Assembly (NCBI GenBank): GCA_016293435.1
Contig: JAEDEG010000142.1
Coordinates: 1-5,875, forward strand
From: Clostridia bacterium
GTDB taxonomy: Bacteria; Bacillota; Clostridia; UMGS1810
Length of the DNA stretch: 5,875 nt
Direction: 5' to 3'
Part shown: positions 1 through 5,696 of the stretch, piece by piece
Position numbering within the stretch: position 1 is the stretch's first letter
Layout of the letters: each line of letters begins with the position of its first letter
Position numbers and translations under genes: made by a program
The notes under the pieces: model-generated
What the model saw: only the letters and a program-made list of their open reading frames with translations
What the model was told of the DNA's origin: nothing
Databases searched by the model: none

Positions 1-234
1 AAATTTATCAAAATTATCTTCCTCAAAATAAACCTCAGAACTATTGCTTCCAAATGAAATATCATCTGTACCGATAAATTCTTGCCACGTCTCAAGTGTT
101 TGCAGTGCTAATCCACCCGTCAAGGTCTTATTTGCACCAAAATCCATAATCACATGAAGTCCAAACACATTTTTATAAAATTCTACAGACTTATCAATAT
201 CTGTTACCACCAGCATGGGATTCTTTATTTTCAT
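1..234 (-). CDS. VOC-family protein (glyoxalase/bleomycin-resistance fold), C-terminus cut by window edge
   Basis: The visible 78 residues begin MKIKNPMLVVTDIDKSVEFY and continue with KNVFGLHVIMDFG. This is the beta-alpha-beta opening of a vicinal-oxygen-chelate module: a first strand, the D(I/L)xKSVEFY helix, then FGL plus a strand. The VOC family includes glyoxalases, ring-cleaving dioxygenases and antibiotic-binding proteins; small single-domain members are usually about 120-130 residues, so roughly 40% is off the left edge. The usual first-strand metal-ligand histidine is not visible (NPMLVV stands there), which argues against a glyoxalase I-type metal site and for a binding or unknown role. 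The start at 234 is supported by GGAGG (complement of 244-248) 9 nt upstream. A leftward promoter lies at 283-311, so the gene can be expressed apart from the araC gene 134 bp upstream. Substrate cannot be told from this fragment. Confidence 0.85.
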   Translation of the reverse strand, partial: MKIKNPMLVVTDIDKSVEFYKNVFGLHVIMDFGANKTLTGGLALQTLETWQEFIGTDDISFGSNSSEVYFEEDNFDKF

Positions 235-282
235 CAGTTAAAACCTCCGTCAAATTCCAGTTTGTCTTTCTCTTGGTTTCCA

Positions 283-311
283 ATTATACATCATGATTAT
301 GAGAATTTCTA
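283..311 (-). promoter_or_regulatory. Sigma-A-like promoter for the VOC gene
   Basis: Read on the minus strand, TAGAAA (complement of 306-311, 4 of 6 matches to TTGACA) is separated by exactly 17 bp from a perfect TATAAT (complement of 283-288). The predicted start of transcription is near 276, about 40 nt before the VOC start codon, with the GGAGG at 244-248 in the leader. The -35 lies within the left copy of the direct repeat. An 8-bp palindrome, ATCATGAT (290-297), sits in the spacer and could be a regulator contact, but is too short to assert. The same arrangement recurs at 2688-2716. Confidence 0.55.
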
Positions 312-336
312 CCCGCCGTCTATTGACATCAAATAA
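305..336. repeat. Direct repeat module, left copy (decayed hairpin)
   Basis: These 32 bp match 2710-2741 in the same orientation with two mismatches; the first 23 bp (305-327) are identical. Weaker similarity continues on both sides: leftward through the promoter to TATAAT at 283, rightward to the CGGCT at 346-350. The sequence can still fold (GCCGT 315-319 with ACGGC 345-349, and TCAAA 329-333 with TTTGA 337-341 around a TAA loop). However, it has a 9-by-3 internal loop and no T-tract on the + strand, so unlike the right copy it is unlikely to terminate transcription. Confidence 0.7.
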
Positions 337-368
337 TTTGAAATACGGCTGTATAAATACAACTCATA

Positions 369-1238
369 TTATTTCAGCGGAAAACAAATATCAATTTCCA
401 TATAGCCGTTTTCTTCAACTTTGCGATATATGTCAAAAACAGGTCGTTCGTCAATGTGGTTGCCTGTTTTTGAAAGCCATCGGCAAAAAACGCCTTGATA
501 AACCATATACACCATTTGCGGATAGCCCTTGAAATGATACACTGCATATTTACCGCCTGTGAAAGTGTGTGTCAGAATATTTGGGTTATCTTTAAGAGCC
601 GGATGATTTGGCGAGATAGTTTGACACATCTCATACATACAACAGTTTTCATCTGTTATTGAAGGGTCATCTACTGTGGATTCCAGATACAGCGTGTCAG
701 CCGATGACAAGTGCTCGTATTTATTTATAAATGTACACCATTCGTCAGGCAGATTATTATAGTTGCCTTTTTTACGCTCATATAATACAAAAAAGCTGTC
801 CAACTCCTCAACGGTTATCAGATTTTCCGTATCTACCAATTCATCAATAGATATTCCGTGCGAAAATGAGCATTGCTCTGCCAACTGTTCACTGACATTG
901 CGAAAGTTTGCAGGTGTAATGTTGAGATGTCTTTTGAAGACTGTGGCAAAATTTGACGAGGAGTATCCGTAATCAACTCCGATTTCGGTAATGCTTTTAT
1001 CTTTTTCAACCTTTAATCTCCACGCGCTTCTTTCAATACGGGTGCGCTTAATAAACTGATACAGAGCTTCGTCGGTATGCTCCTTAAACATTCTCATAAG
1101 ATGATATTTAGAATATGAGCAATGCCTGGCAACATCATCAACAGTGATTTCGTTGTCTATGTTGTCAAAAATAAAGTCAATTGCTTTGTTTATCACGGAA
1201 TTTTGAATTGTAACTATGCTGTTTTCTTCCACAGTCAT
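369..1238 (-). CDS. AraC-family regulator with C-terminal GyrI-like effector-binding domain
   Basis: A 289-residue cytoplasmic regulator. An AraC/XylS DNA-binding domain lies at the N-terminus (about residues 15-113): first helix-turn-helix ITVDDVARHCSYSKYHLMRM (31-50), second around SITEIGVDYGYSSSNFATVF (82-101) ending in the family signature KRHLNITPANFR. The C-terminal half (about 140-289), with FFVLYERKKGNY and GGKYAVYHFKG, resembles the GyrI-like small-molecule-binding domain of Rob and related multidrug regulators. The order HTH then GyrI-like is typical of regulators of drug efflux. I chose the ATG at 1236-1238 over one five codons upstream (1253) because it overlaps the transporter stop as TGATG and follows GGGGGCAGG; the upstream choice would give 294 residues and a 16-nt overlap. 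The gene is downstream of, and coupled to, the MATE transporter, so it probably activates its own operon in response to a transported or related compound. No convincing terminator follows it. Confidence 0.9.
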   Translation of the reverse strand: MTVEENSIVTIQNSVINKAIDFIFDNIDNEITVDDVARHCSYSKYHLMRMFKEHTDEALYQFIKRTRIERSAWRLKVEKDKSITEIGVDYGYSSSNFATVFKRHLNITPANFRNVSEQLAEQCSFSHGISIDELVDTENLITVEELDSFFVLYERKKGNYNNLPDEWCTFINKYEHLSSADTLYLESTVDDPSITDENCCMYEMCQTISPNHPALKDNPNILTHTFTGGKYAVYHFKGYPQMVYMVYQGVFCRWLSKTGNHIDERPVFDIYRKVEENGYMEIDICFPLK

Positions 1239-2563
1239 CACCTGCCCCCACACAATTTCTTTTGCTTATTTATCAAGAATAACGAAACAACAGCCGTTAA
1301 AATCTCTGTTGCAGGAGCAACAAACCATACGCCTGTCATACCCCAAAGAGCCGGGAATATGAATGTAAACGCCAATAGGAGAACAACACCCCTAAGAGAC
1401 GATATGATTGCGGAGCTTAATGCGTCTCCGCAGCCTGTAAAATACATTGAATTTATCACGTCAAAGCCCATAACTAAAAATGTTGCGGCATAAATGCGAA
1501 ATCCGCTTGCCACCATATTTGCAACAACATCGCTGCAACCGAACATTGCGGCATAGGAGTTACCGAAAACCGAAAAAGCGACAGCAAAAAGCAATCCGAT
1601 TATCAATAAAATCTTATTTGTAACGCTGCGAAGTTCCATGGCAGTTTTTTGTTCGTTTGCACCCCAACAAATGCTGACAAGCGGTGTGAGTCCCTGACCG
1701 AAACCTATGGCTATCATACTGAAGCCGTAAACGGCAAAACCGAGTATGGTAAATGCGGCAACGCCCTGACTGCCAACATATTTCATAAGCACATAGTTGA
1801 ACGCAAACATAGATATTGCACTTGCCATTTCGCCGATAAATTCAGAAGAGCCGTTGATGAGTGTTTCTTTATTTACTGATTTATCAAAACCGAACCGAGT
1901 AAAGTGAATACTTCTTTCAGGTTTCATAAAGTAAACGAACTGTACGGCAACCGTTATCGCCTGAACAATAAGAGAAGCTATCGCACTGCCCTCTACACCC
2001 ATGCGCAATGCACCGACAAAAACATAGTCAAGCACGGCATTGAGAATACACCCGATAATGCCCACAAGCATACATACCTGAGGCTTTCCGTCCGTGCGGA
2101 TAAACATTCCCAGTATCGTGCCCACAACCATAAGCGGATATGTAAACAGCATTATCTTATAGTATCCGTTAAAATACACGGACAATTCTCCGTCGGCTCG
2201 CAATACCGACAATATCGGTGCAAACAATACAAATATGATAACCGATGTGGCAATACAATAAACTGCCGATGTTATCATAGTTTGCGAAAACACTTCAGAT
2301 GCTATTTTACTGTTTTGTTTCCCCAAAAGTCTGCCGGATATGACCGACCCGCCCACGCCGACGCACAGTCCTATTCCAAGAAAGAAATACAGAATAGGCA
2401 AGCCTAAATTTATTGCCGCCAGCGCATTTTCACCCACATAATTTCCGGTAAAAAATGCGTCGGTAATTGTAATTGCTGTCTGCAAAAGCATTGAAATAAT
2501 ACTTGGGATGGAAAATTGCAAAATGAATTTCAGTTTGTTTTCTTTAATTTGATTTATGTCCAT
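1238..2563 (-). CDS. MATE-family multidrug/toxin efflux transporter
   Basis: A 441-residue integral membrane protein with about 12 hydrophobic segments, a normal length for the MATE family. These proteins export cationic drugs, dyes or metabolites across the cytoplasmic membrane in exchange for Na+ or H+. Recognisable family features: TITDAFFTGNYVGENALAA (32-50) in the first helices, RTDGKP (156-161), NAVLDYVF (175-182), and in the second half GFGQGLTPLVSICWGANE (287-304) and the YFTGCGD turn. The two halves are the usual pseudo-symmetric MatE repeats. The start is supported by AAAGGAGA (complement of 2571-2578) about 7 nt upstream of ATG. It shares one base with the downstream araC gene. Sampled sequence lines here are about 40-47% GC versus about 32-37% in the tetR operon, consistent with a separate origin. 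The substrate cannot be predicted. No frameshift or missing segment was seen. Confidence 0.93.
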   Translation of the reverse strand: MDINQIKENKLKFILQFSIPSIISMLLQTAITITDAFFTGNYVGENALAAINLGLPILYFFLGIGLCVGVGGSVISGRLLGKQNSKIASEVFSQTMITSAVYCIATSVIIFVLFAPILSVLRADGELSVYFNGYYKIMLFTYPLMVVGTILGMFIRTDGKPQVCMLVGIIGCILNAVLDYVFVGALRMGVEGSAIASLIVQAITVAVQFVYFMKPERSIHFTRFGFDKSVNKETLINGSSEFIGEMASAISMFAFNYVLMKYVGSQGVAAFTILGFAVYGFSMIAIGFGQGLTPLVSICWGANEQKTAMELRSVTNKILLIIGLLFAVAFSVFGNSYAAMFGCSDVVANMVASGFRIYAATFLVMGFDVINSMYFTGCGDALSSAIISSLRGVVLLLAFTFIFPALWGMTGVWFVAPATEILTAVVSLFLINKQKKLCGGR

Positions 2564-2587
2564 AACTACATCTCCTTTGATAATTCA

Positions 2588-2631
2588 ATTATAGAGATGT
2601 AATTTCGATAATACTTCTAAATTCGTGCTAT
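2588..2631 (-). promoter_or_regulatory. Proximal promoter of the MATE-araC operon with a possible AraC-family site
   Basis: On the minus strand a perfect TATAAT (complement of 2588-2593) lies 24 nt upstream of the MATE start codon. The hexamer 17 bp further up is AAGTAT, a poor -35, which suggests the promoter needs an activator. Immediately there, the complement of 2625-2631 reads ATAGCAC, matching the A-box (AYnGCAC) of the MarA/SoxS/Rob binding site; the downstream half of that consensus is not well kept. The position, overlapping the -35, is where a class II activator would sit. The hexamer is directly seen; the operator is a hypothesis. Confidence 0.35.
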
Positions 2632-2687
2632 CTTTACAAATATTCAGATGCCCTTGTCATTGGTACAATCGATAAAAGTGAAATCAT

Positions 2688-2716
2688 ATTATACACCAAA
2701 ACTATGAATATTTCTA
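2688..2716 (-). promoter_or_regulatory. Distal promoter of the MATE-araC operon
   Basis: On the minus strand TAGAAA (complement of 2711-2716), a 17-bp spacer and TATAAT (complement of 2688-2693) form a sigma-A-like promoter identical in both hexamers and spacing to that before the VOC gene. Eleven of 17 spacer bases also match. Transcription would start near 2681, giving a leader of roughly 118 nt before the MATE start. Confidence 0.5.
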
Positions 2717-2741
2717 CCCGCCGTCTATTGACCTCAATTAA
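2710..2741. repeat. Direct repeat module, right copy
   Basis: Partner of 305-336: 23 identical bases (2710-2732), then TCAA and TAA separated by single mismatches. It contains the -35 of the distal MATE promoter and the 5' arm plus loop of the terminator at 2720-2763. The two copies are 2405 bp apart and enclose exactly the MATE-araC operon. Confidence 0.75.
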
Positions 2742-2767
2742 GAGGTAAATAGGCGGCTTTTTTGTTT
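2720..2767 (+). terminator. Rho-independent terminator, + strand, without an obvious upstream gene
   Basis: The arms 2720-2735 and 2742-2757 pair over 16 positions around an AATTAA loop, with one G-A mismatch (2730/2747) and one G-T pair (2724/2753). TTTTTTGTTT follows directly at 2758-2767. The T-tract exists only on the + strand, so it stops rightward transcripts. No rightward gene lies to its left in the window. It may block antisense transcripts from the MATE region, insulate the tetR operon, or be left over from a gene that once lay here. Confidence 0.85.
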
Positions 2768-2916
2768 GCAAAAAATTTATTCAAGAAATTTTGAAAAAAC
2801 ACCCCCCTCTGTGTCCAAAATTAGTTTACCACTTCACTATGTTATGGTGATTAAACCACATATTTACTTTAAAAGGTCGAAATGAAAGATTGGAATAGCT
2901 TTTCTACCCATTCGTA
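2768..2916. other. AT-rich intergenic stretch, no gene found
   Basis: About 150 bp between the terminator and the tetR promoter. It contains a small inverted repeat (AAAATTT 2772-2778 with AAATTTT 2786-2792), a run of six C residues (2802-2807 region), and a loose inverted repeat between about 2824 and 2856 (GTTTA/TAAAC outside, TCAC/GTGA inside, with unequal bulges). I found no open reading frame with a ribosome binding site and no recognised RNA motif. Confidence 0.5.
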
Positions 2917-2945
2917 TTGACTTTTTCTAAGGAATATGGTATATT
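2917..2945 (+). promoter_or_regulatory. Strong extended -10 promoter of the tetR operon
   Basis: TTGACT (2917-2922, 5 of 6 to consensus), a 17-bp spacer and TATATT (2940-2945), with TGG just upstream of the -10 making an extended -10 element (TGn). The start of transcription would be near 2952, about 25 nt before the tetR ATG. It is the only good rightward promoter seen before the four-gene operon. Confidence 0.8.
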
Positions 2946-2955
2946 GCCAGTATAC
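2939..2955. promoter_or_regulatory. Probable TetR operator overlapping the -10
   Basis: The 17-bp sequence GTATATTGCCAGTATAC is an inverted repeat centred on 2947: seven of eight base positions are symmetric (only 2944/2950 fail). It covers the -10 hexamer and the transcription start of the tetR promoter, the classic placement for a TetR-family autorepressor. A perfect 8-bp palindrome, AGTATACT (2949-2956), overlaps its right arm. Binding by the adjacent TetR protein is inferred from position and symmetry. Confidence 0.65.
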
Positions 2956-2976
2956 TAAATAGAACGGAGGTGTAAA

Positions 2977-3621
2977 ATGGGCAGAGGAAATAAAAAAGAT
3001 GTGGTTGCAGCATTACACAGAGAGCAAATAATGAAAGCTGCTGAAAAGCTCTTTTCTGAAAAAGGATATGTTCAAACAACAATAGATGATATTTCAAAAG
3101 CATCTGAATATAGTCGACGCACAATTTACGCATATTATGAAAACAAAGATGATATTTTGCACCATATCATCGAAAAGGGTTTGCAGACATTAAAAGTTGA
3201 TATAGAAAATGCTGTAAACCGTGATGATGATTTTGTTGGAAAATATAAAGCCATATGTATGGCAATGAGCAAATACCAAAGAGAATATCCCCATTCAGTT
3301 TATAACGTAAACAGTGCAAATTCTGCTAATTTTGACTTTTCTGGTATCTCCGATACTGTAAAGAATATTTTGCTTTTGGGAACAGAAATAAACACGGTTC
3401 TTGCATCATTTATTGAGACTGGAAAGAAAAACGGAATTGTACGGAAAGATATAGTTCCTATGCTGACCGTTTATGTTTTGTGGTCAAGCATTACTTCCCT
3501 ATTGACACTTACTGATACACAAGGACAATTCATCTGTAATCAATTTTCTATCTCAGAAAATGAATTTCTGGATTATGGCTTTAAGCAACTCATCAATTCT
3601 ATTTTGGAGGTGAGGATTTAA
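2977..3621 (+). CDS. TetR/AcrR-family transcriptional regulator
   Basis: A 214-residue protein, normal TetR length. The N-terminal DNA-binding domain spans about residues 14-62: EQIMKAAEKLFSEKGYVQTT (helix 1 and turn), IDDISKASEYSRRTIYAYYE (helix-turn-helix) and NKDDIL. The rest is a helical ligand-binding and dimerisation region with little sequence signature, including a hydrophobic stretch VPMLTVYVLWSSITSLLTLT, so the inducer is unknown. The start is set by GGAGG (2966-2970) 6 nt before ATG. It is the first gene of an operon; the next gene begins 1 nt after its stop and its ribosome binding site lies inside the last tetR codons. It most likely represses its own promoter through the palindrome at 2939-2955 and thus controls the three downstream genes. 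Confidence 0.93.
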   Translation: MGRGNKKDVVAALHREQIMKAAEKLFSEKGYVQTTIDDISKASEYSRRTIYAYYENKDDILHHIIEKGLQTLKVDIENAVNRDDDFVGKYKAICMAMSKYQREYPHSVYNVNSANSANFDFSGISDTVKNILLLGTEINTVLASFIETGKKNGIVRKDIVPMLTVYVLWSSITSLLTLTDTQGQFICNQFSISENEFLDYGFKQLINSILEVRI

Positions 3622-3622
3622 G

Positions 3623-3811
3623 ATGAAAAACAATACTTGGATTATTTGTCCTGTATGCGGTGGAAAAACCCGTAATCAAATTCGTGAGGATACGGTACTG
3701 ATAAATTATCCGCTATTTTGCCCGAAGTGTAAGCATACAACACTGATTGATGTGAAAAATCTGAAAATTACCTTTATTAAAGAGCCAGACGCAAAGACGC
3801 AGAGCCGATAA
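3623..3811 (+). CDS. Small zinc-ribbon protein, cysteine-rich KTR family
   Basis: A 62-residue protein with two CPxC knuckles: C9-P-V-C12 and C33-P-K-C36, 20 residues apart, expected to hold one zinc ion. The sequence WIICPVCGGKTRNQIREDT, then FCPKC and the basic tail EPDAKTQSR, matches what I recall of the cysteine-rich KTR domain family, short proteins of Firmicutes often encoded in mobile elements or next to regulators. No function has been shown for the family that I know of; nucleic-acid or protein binding is a guess from the fold. GGAGGTGAGG (3606-3615) gives a strong ribosome binding site inside the end of tetR, so the two are probably translated together. Its last codons and stop form the 5' arm of the hairpin at 3800-3836. 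Confidence 0.85.
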   Translation: MKNNTWIICPVCGGKTRNQIREDTVLINYPLFCPKCKHTTLIDVKNLKITFIKEPDAKTQSR

Positions 3812-3845
3812 TCCGTTATTGCGGAGATTGGCTCTGATTTTATTT
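3800..3845 (+). terminator. Terminator-like hairpin inside the operon, possible attenuator
   Basis: The arms 3800-3806 and 3830-3836 pair perfectly (CAGAGCC with GGCTCTG). The stem continues with 3807-3809 against 3827-3829 (one G-T), a 2-by-1 internal loop, then ATCC-type pairing 3812-3815 with 3822-3825 around the loop TTATTG. An interrupted T-rich run (ATTTTATTT, 3837-3845) follows. It begins within the last codons of the KTR gene and ends 15 nt before the next start codon. As the downstream genes have no promoter of their own that I can see, it would lower, not abolish, their expression. Full termination in vivo is uncertain because the T-run is broken. Confidence 0.6.
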
Positions 3846-3859
3846 ATGAAAGGAAAGAT

Positions 3860-4336
3860 ATGGATAATAATTACACAAGCTTTGCACTAATATCAATCAA
3901 TGCTGCACTTGCTGAAAGGCAGGTAACGGATAAGATACTTCTATGCAATGAGGATACTAAGAAATACGGACTGCTTCTAACGGAACAACAGGCTTTAGCT
4001 TTGTCACAAACCCGTACAGCTTCCCTAAAAGAGAATAAACGCATTGAGTTTGGTAACGGAATTATTGATAAACTGATTATGGCGGTGTGTGACTCTCCGT
4101 ATATTACACAAGAAACATATGAGGGCACTTTGCATGAATTGATTAATCTCTTTTATGATCTTAAGAATAATACTTGGGACAGAATTTCAGATACTGATTT
4201 GATTGACTTCATTAAAACTGCTTTTAATGGTTGTTGTCACGGTTCAATGGATTTGCTGATAGGAAAATCTATGCAGCTCGCTGAACATATTCATTGTGGC
4301 AATAAGATTGATACATTTAGCCTAAAGGAGGAATAA
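3860..4336 (+). CDS. Conserved protein of unknown function, resembles DUF6323
   Basis: A 158-residue soluble, mostly helical protein with no signal peptide or membrane segment. Distinctive stretches are YGLLLTEQQALALSQTRTAS (36-55), KENKRIEFGNGIIDKLI (57-73), CDSPYITQETYEGTLHELI (77-95), LFYDLKNNTWDRISDTDLID (97-116) and FNGCCHGSMDLL (122-133). From memory these fit the DUF6323 family, encoded next to DUF6179 in Clostridia; this was not checked by search. No catalytic motif is evident; C125-C126-H127 and C77 are possible metal or redox residues but this is speculation. The ribosome binding site is AAAGGAAA 5 nt before ATG. The stop is 1 nt before the next ATG and the sequence AAAGGAGG (4324-4331) for the next gene lies in its last codons, so the two proteins are probably made in step and may act together. 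Confidence 0.75.
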   Translation: MDNNYTSFALISINAALAERQVTDKILLCNEDTKKYGLLLTEQQALALSQTRTASLKENKRIEFGNGIIDKLIMAVCDSPYITQETYEGTLHELINLFYDLKNNTWDRISDTDLIDFIKTAFNGCCHGSMDLLIGKSMQLAEHIHCGNKIDTFSLKEE

Positions 4337-4337
4337 G

Positions 4338-5696
4338 ATGGGAGAAACTCTTGATACTTTGCATCTATTAGATGCGAAACAGTTACATCCCCGATATTAC
4401 GCAGGGTCGCTGATACAACAAGCGATATCCTGTCATTTATTATCAGATATAGATGTCACAAAAATCCAATCTGATTTGTTAGTAATACTTGCTGAGCAAT
4501 GTGAAAAATGGAGTCATGGTGAAAGTAGTTCTGTTCCAACCGAAAAAGCACAGGATATGATGACCTCGATACTGTTCATTATCAGCATAAGATTAAAAGC
4601 GTATCAATCTCCAGAACAAGCAGTTAAGATGTTAAAATCCGAGAAACTAAAATCGCTTTTTGAAAGCGGATTGCAAATAGTACGTCGAAAAATAGTTGTC
4701 GCCAGACATTTGCAAAAACAAATAGTTGATAATTTATTTGATACACCAAATGTTTACTACCGTTCCACCATAGTAGACGGTATCAATGGATTTTTTAAAT
4801 TATACCGTCCACAGTTTGCAGCCCATGAAATACATATTACAGCCGACTATCCTGTTTTAATGGGTAGACCGGAATCAGACGGAATTGAATTTATTGAGCA
4901 ATACCTTCGCTGTATTGAAGCGGAAAACGATTTTTGTGTGCAGTTTTGTTCACAAGATATACATCACTTGTTATGTGGACTTACACAGGATTATCGAAGT
5001 GTTCCCATGAACCTTTTTGAGTATGTGATGTTATCCGTATTAGGGCTTGTTTTACTAAAACGCAATCCTCAAAAACTCAACCTGTCAAAAAAAGATGTTG
5101 AAAACTTGTACTGCCTTTTCTTCGATAAAGCAGATGAGGAAATTGCAGGATACTTAGAAAAAGCGGTAATTTCATTGAGCGAATATAATTTGTTGCCAAA
5201 ATCGACCAATCGTTATTTGGCGATGACATTGTATAAGTTTGTTTCTGCTATAAGTAACGCAGTTAAAACGAAAACACTTGATAAGGTATTCCTTGTTCCA
5301 GTCTATCCAAAGCAGGAAATGAAAATTTCATTTAACTACGGGGAACAAATGGATGATAGAAAATATCAGATATTGGTTGAAAAGGTTTTACAAGCCAATA
5401 AAAGTGAGGAAAAAATCGCCCTCATCTTGCAAGAGATACATTCCCTCGCTGACCTATTAGATATATTGTCTGATACAGAACTTTATGAGGAGGACTTTGA
5501 ACTCTTAATAAGTATGCTACCTCTTTCAGTGTTTGTCTTTCTGCTTTCTCAATATCCTAATGACGATTTTTTAGACAGAGAAAGCGAGCAGCTATTGTTT
5601 CAAGCGTTATCGAAAAGAAAACAATGCCTTTCCTCCGAAGAAAAGCAACAGGTTGAACAGGCTTTAGGTGCAATTCAGAAAGAAGATTTTGTCTAA
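4338..5696 (+). CDS. Conserved protein of unknown function, resembles DUF6179
   Basis: A 452-residue, largely helical protein. The most family-like part is the middle: YYRSTIVDGINGFFKLYRPQ (140-159), AHEIHITADYPVL (162-174), GIEFIEQYLRCIEAENDFC (182-200). From memory this matches DUF6179, a Clostridia family of unknown function often adjacent to DUF6323. A hydrophobic stretch at about 226-241 (FEYVMLSVLGLVLL) is more likely a buried helix than a membrane span. HEIH is not an HExxH metalloprotease site. The C-terminal 100 residues are charged and helical. The start has an excellent ribosome binding site (AAAGGAGG at 4324-4331, 6 nt before ATG). It is the last gene of the tetR operon; no terminator was found after it, and its stop codon is directly followed, in frame, by a nucleotidyltransferase fragment. 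The protein appears full length. Confidence 0.78.
   Translation: MGETLDTLHLLDAKQLHPRYYAGSLIQQAISCHLLSDIDVTKIQSDLLVILAEQCEKWSHGESSSVPTEKAQDMMTSILFIISIRLKAYQSPEQAVKMLKSEKLKSLFESGLQIVRRKIVVARHLQKQIVDNLFDTPNVYYRSTIVDGINGFFKLYRPQFAAHEIHITADYPVLMGRPESDGIEFIEQYLRCIEAENDFCVQFCSQDIHHLLCGLTQDYRSVPMNLFEYVMLSVLGLVLLKRNPQKLNLSKKDVENLYCLFFDKADEEIAGYLEKAVISLSEYNLLPKSTNRYLAMTLYKFVSAISNAVKTKTLDKVFLVPVYPKQEMKISFNYGEQMDDRKYQILVEKVLQANKSEEKIALILQEIHSLADLLDILSDTELYEEDFELLISMLPLSVFVFLLSQYPNDDFLDRESEQLLFQALSKRKQCLSSEEKQQVEQALGAIQKEDFV

Noticed and set aside
293..532. Plus-strand frames around the left repeat, extending into araC
   Set aside because: They run through the repeat hairpin and then antisense to the conserved C-terminus of the regulator; no convincing ribosome binding site.
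1122..1493. A 123-codon plus-strand frame across the araC/MATE junction
   Set aside because: It lies opposite two well-supported genes and has no recognisable domain or translation signal.
1904..2407. A 167-codon open frame on the plus strand inside the MATE gene
   Set aside because: It is rich in His, Tyr, Arg and Cys in the way antisense shadows of hydrophobic membrane proteins are, has no ribosome binding site of note, and the opposite strand codes for a clear full-length transporter.
305..2741. The direct repeats as ends of an insertion sequence or att sites of an integrase
   Set aside because: No transposase or integrase is encoded between them, there are no terminal inverted repeats, and the repeats overlap a functional-looking promoter and terminator; homologous duplication of a regulatory module explains them better.
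2824..2856. Inverted repeat GTTTA...TAAAC with inner TCAC/GTGA as a possible operator or riboswitch stem
   Set aside because: The arms are short with unequal bulges and it lies upstream of the tetR promoter with no conserved RNA motif around it, so chance is a sufficient explanation.
2927..3133. A 68-codon minus-strand frame over the tetR promoter and start
   Set aside because: It is antisense to the TetR DNA-binding domain and has no ribosome binding site; its hydrophobic look is due to A-rich codons opposite.
3871..4128. An 85-codon minus-strand frame inside the DUF6323-like gene
   Set aside because: Shadow of the plus-strand gene, which has a good ribosome binding site and fits its operon.
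4338..5696. HEIH near residue 164 of the DUF6179-like protein as a metalloprotease site
   Set aside because: The HExxH spacing is not met and no downstream zinc ligand pattern was seen.
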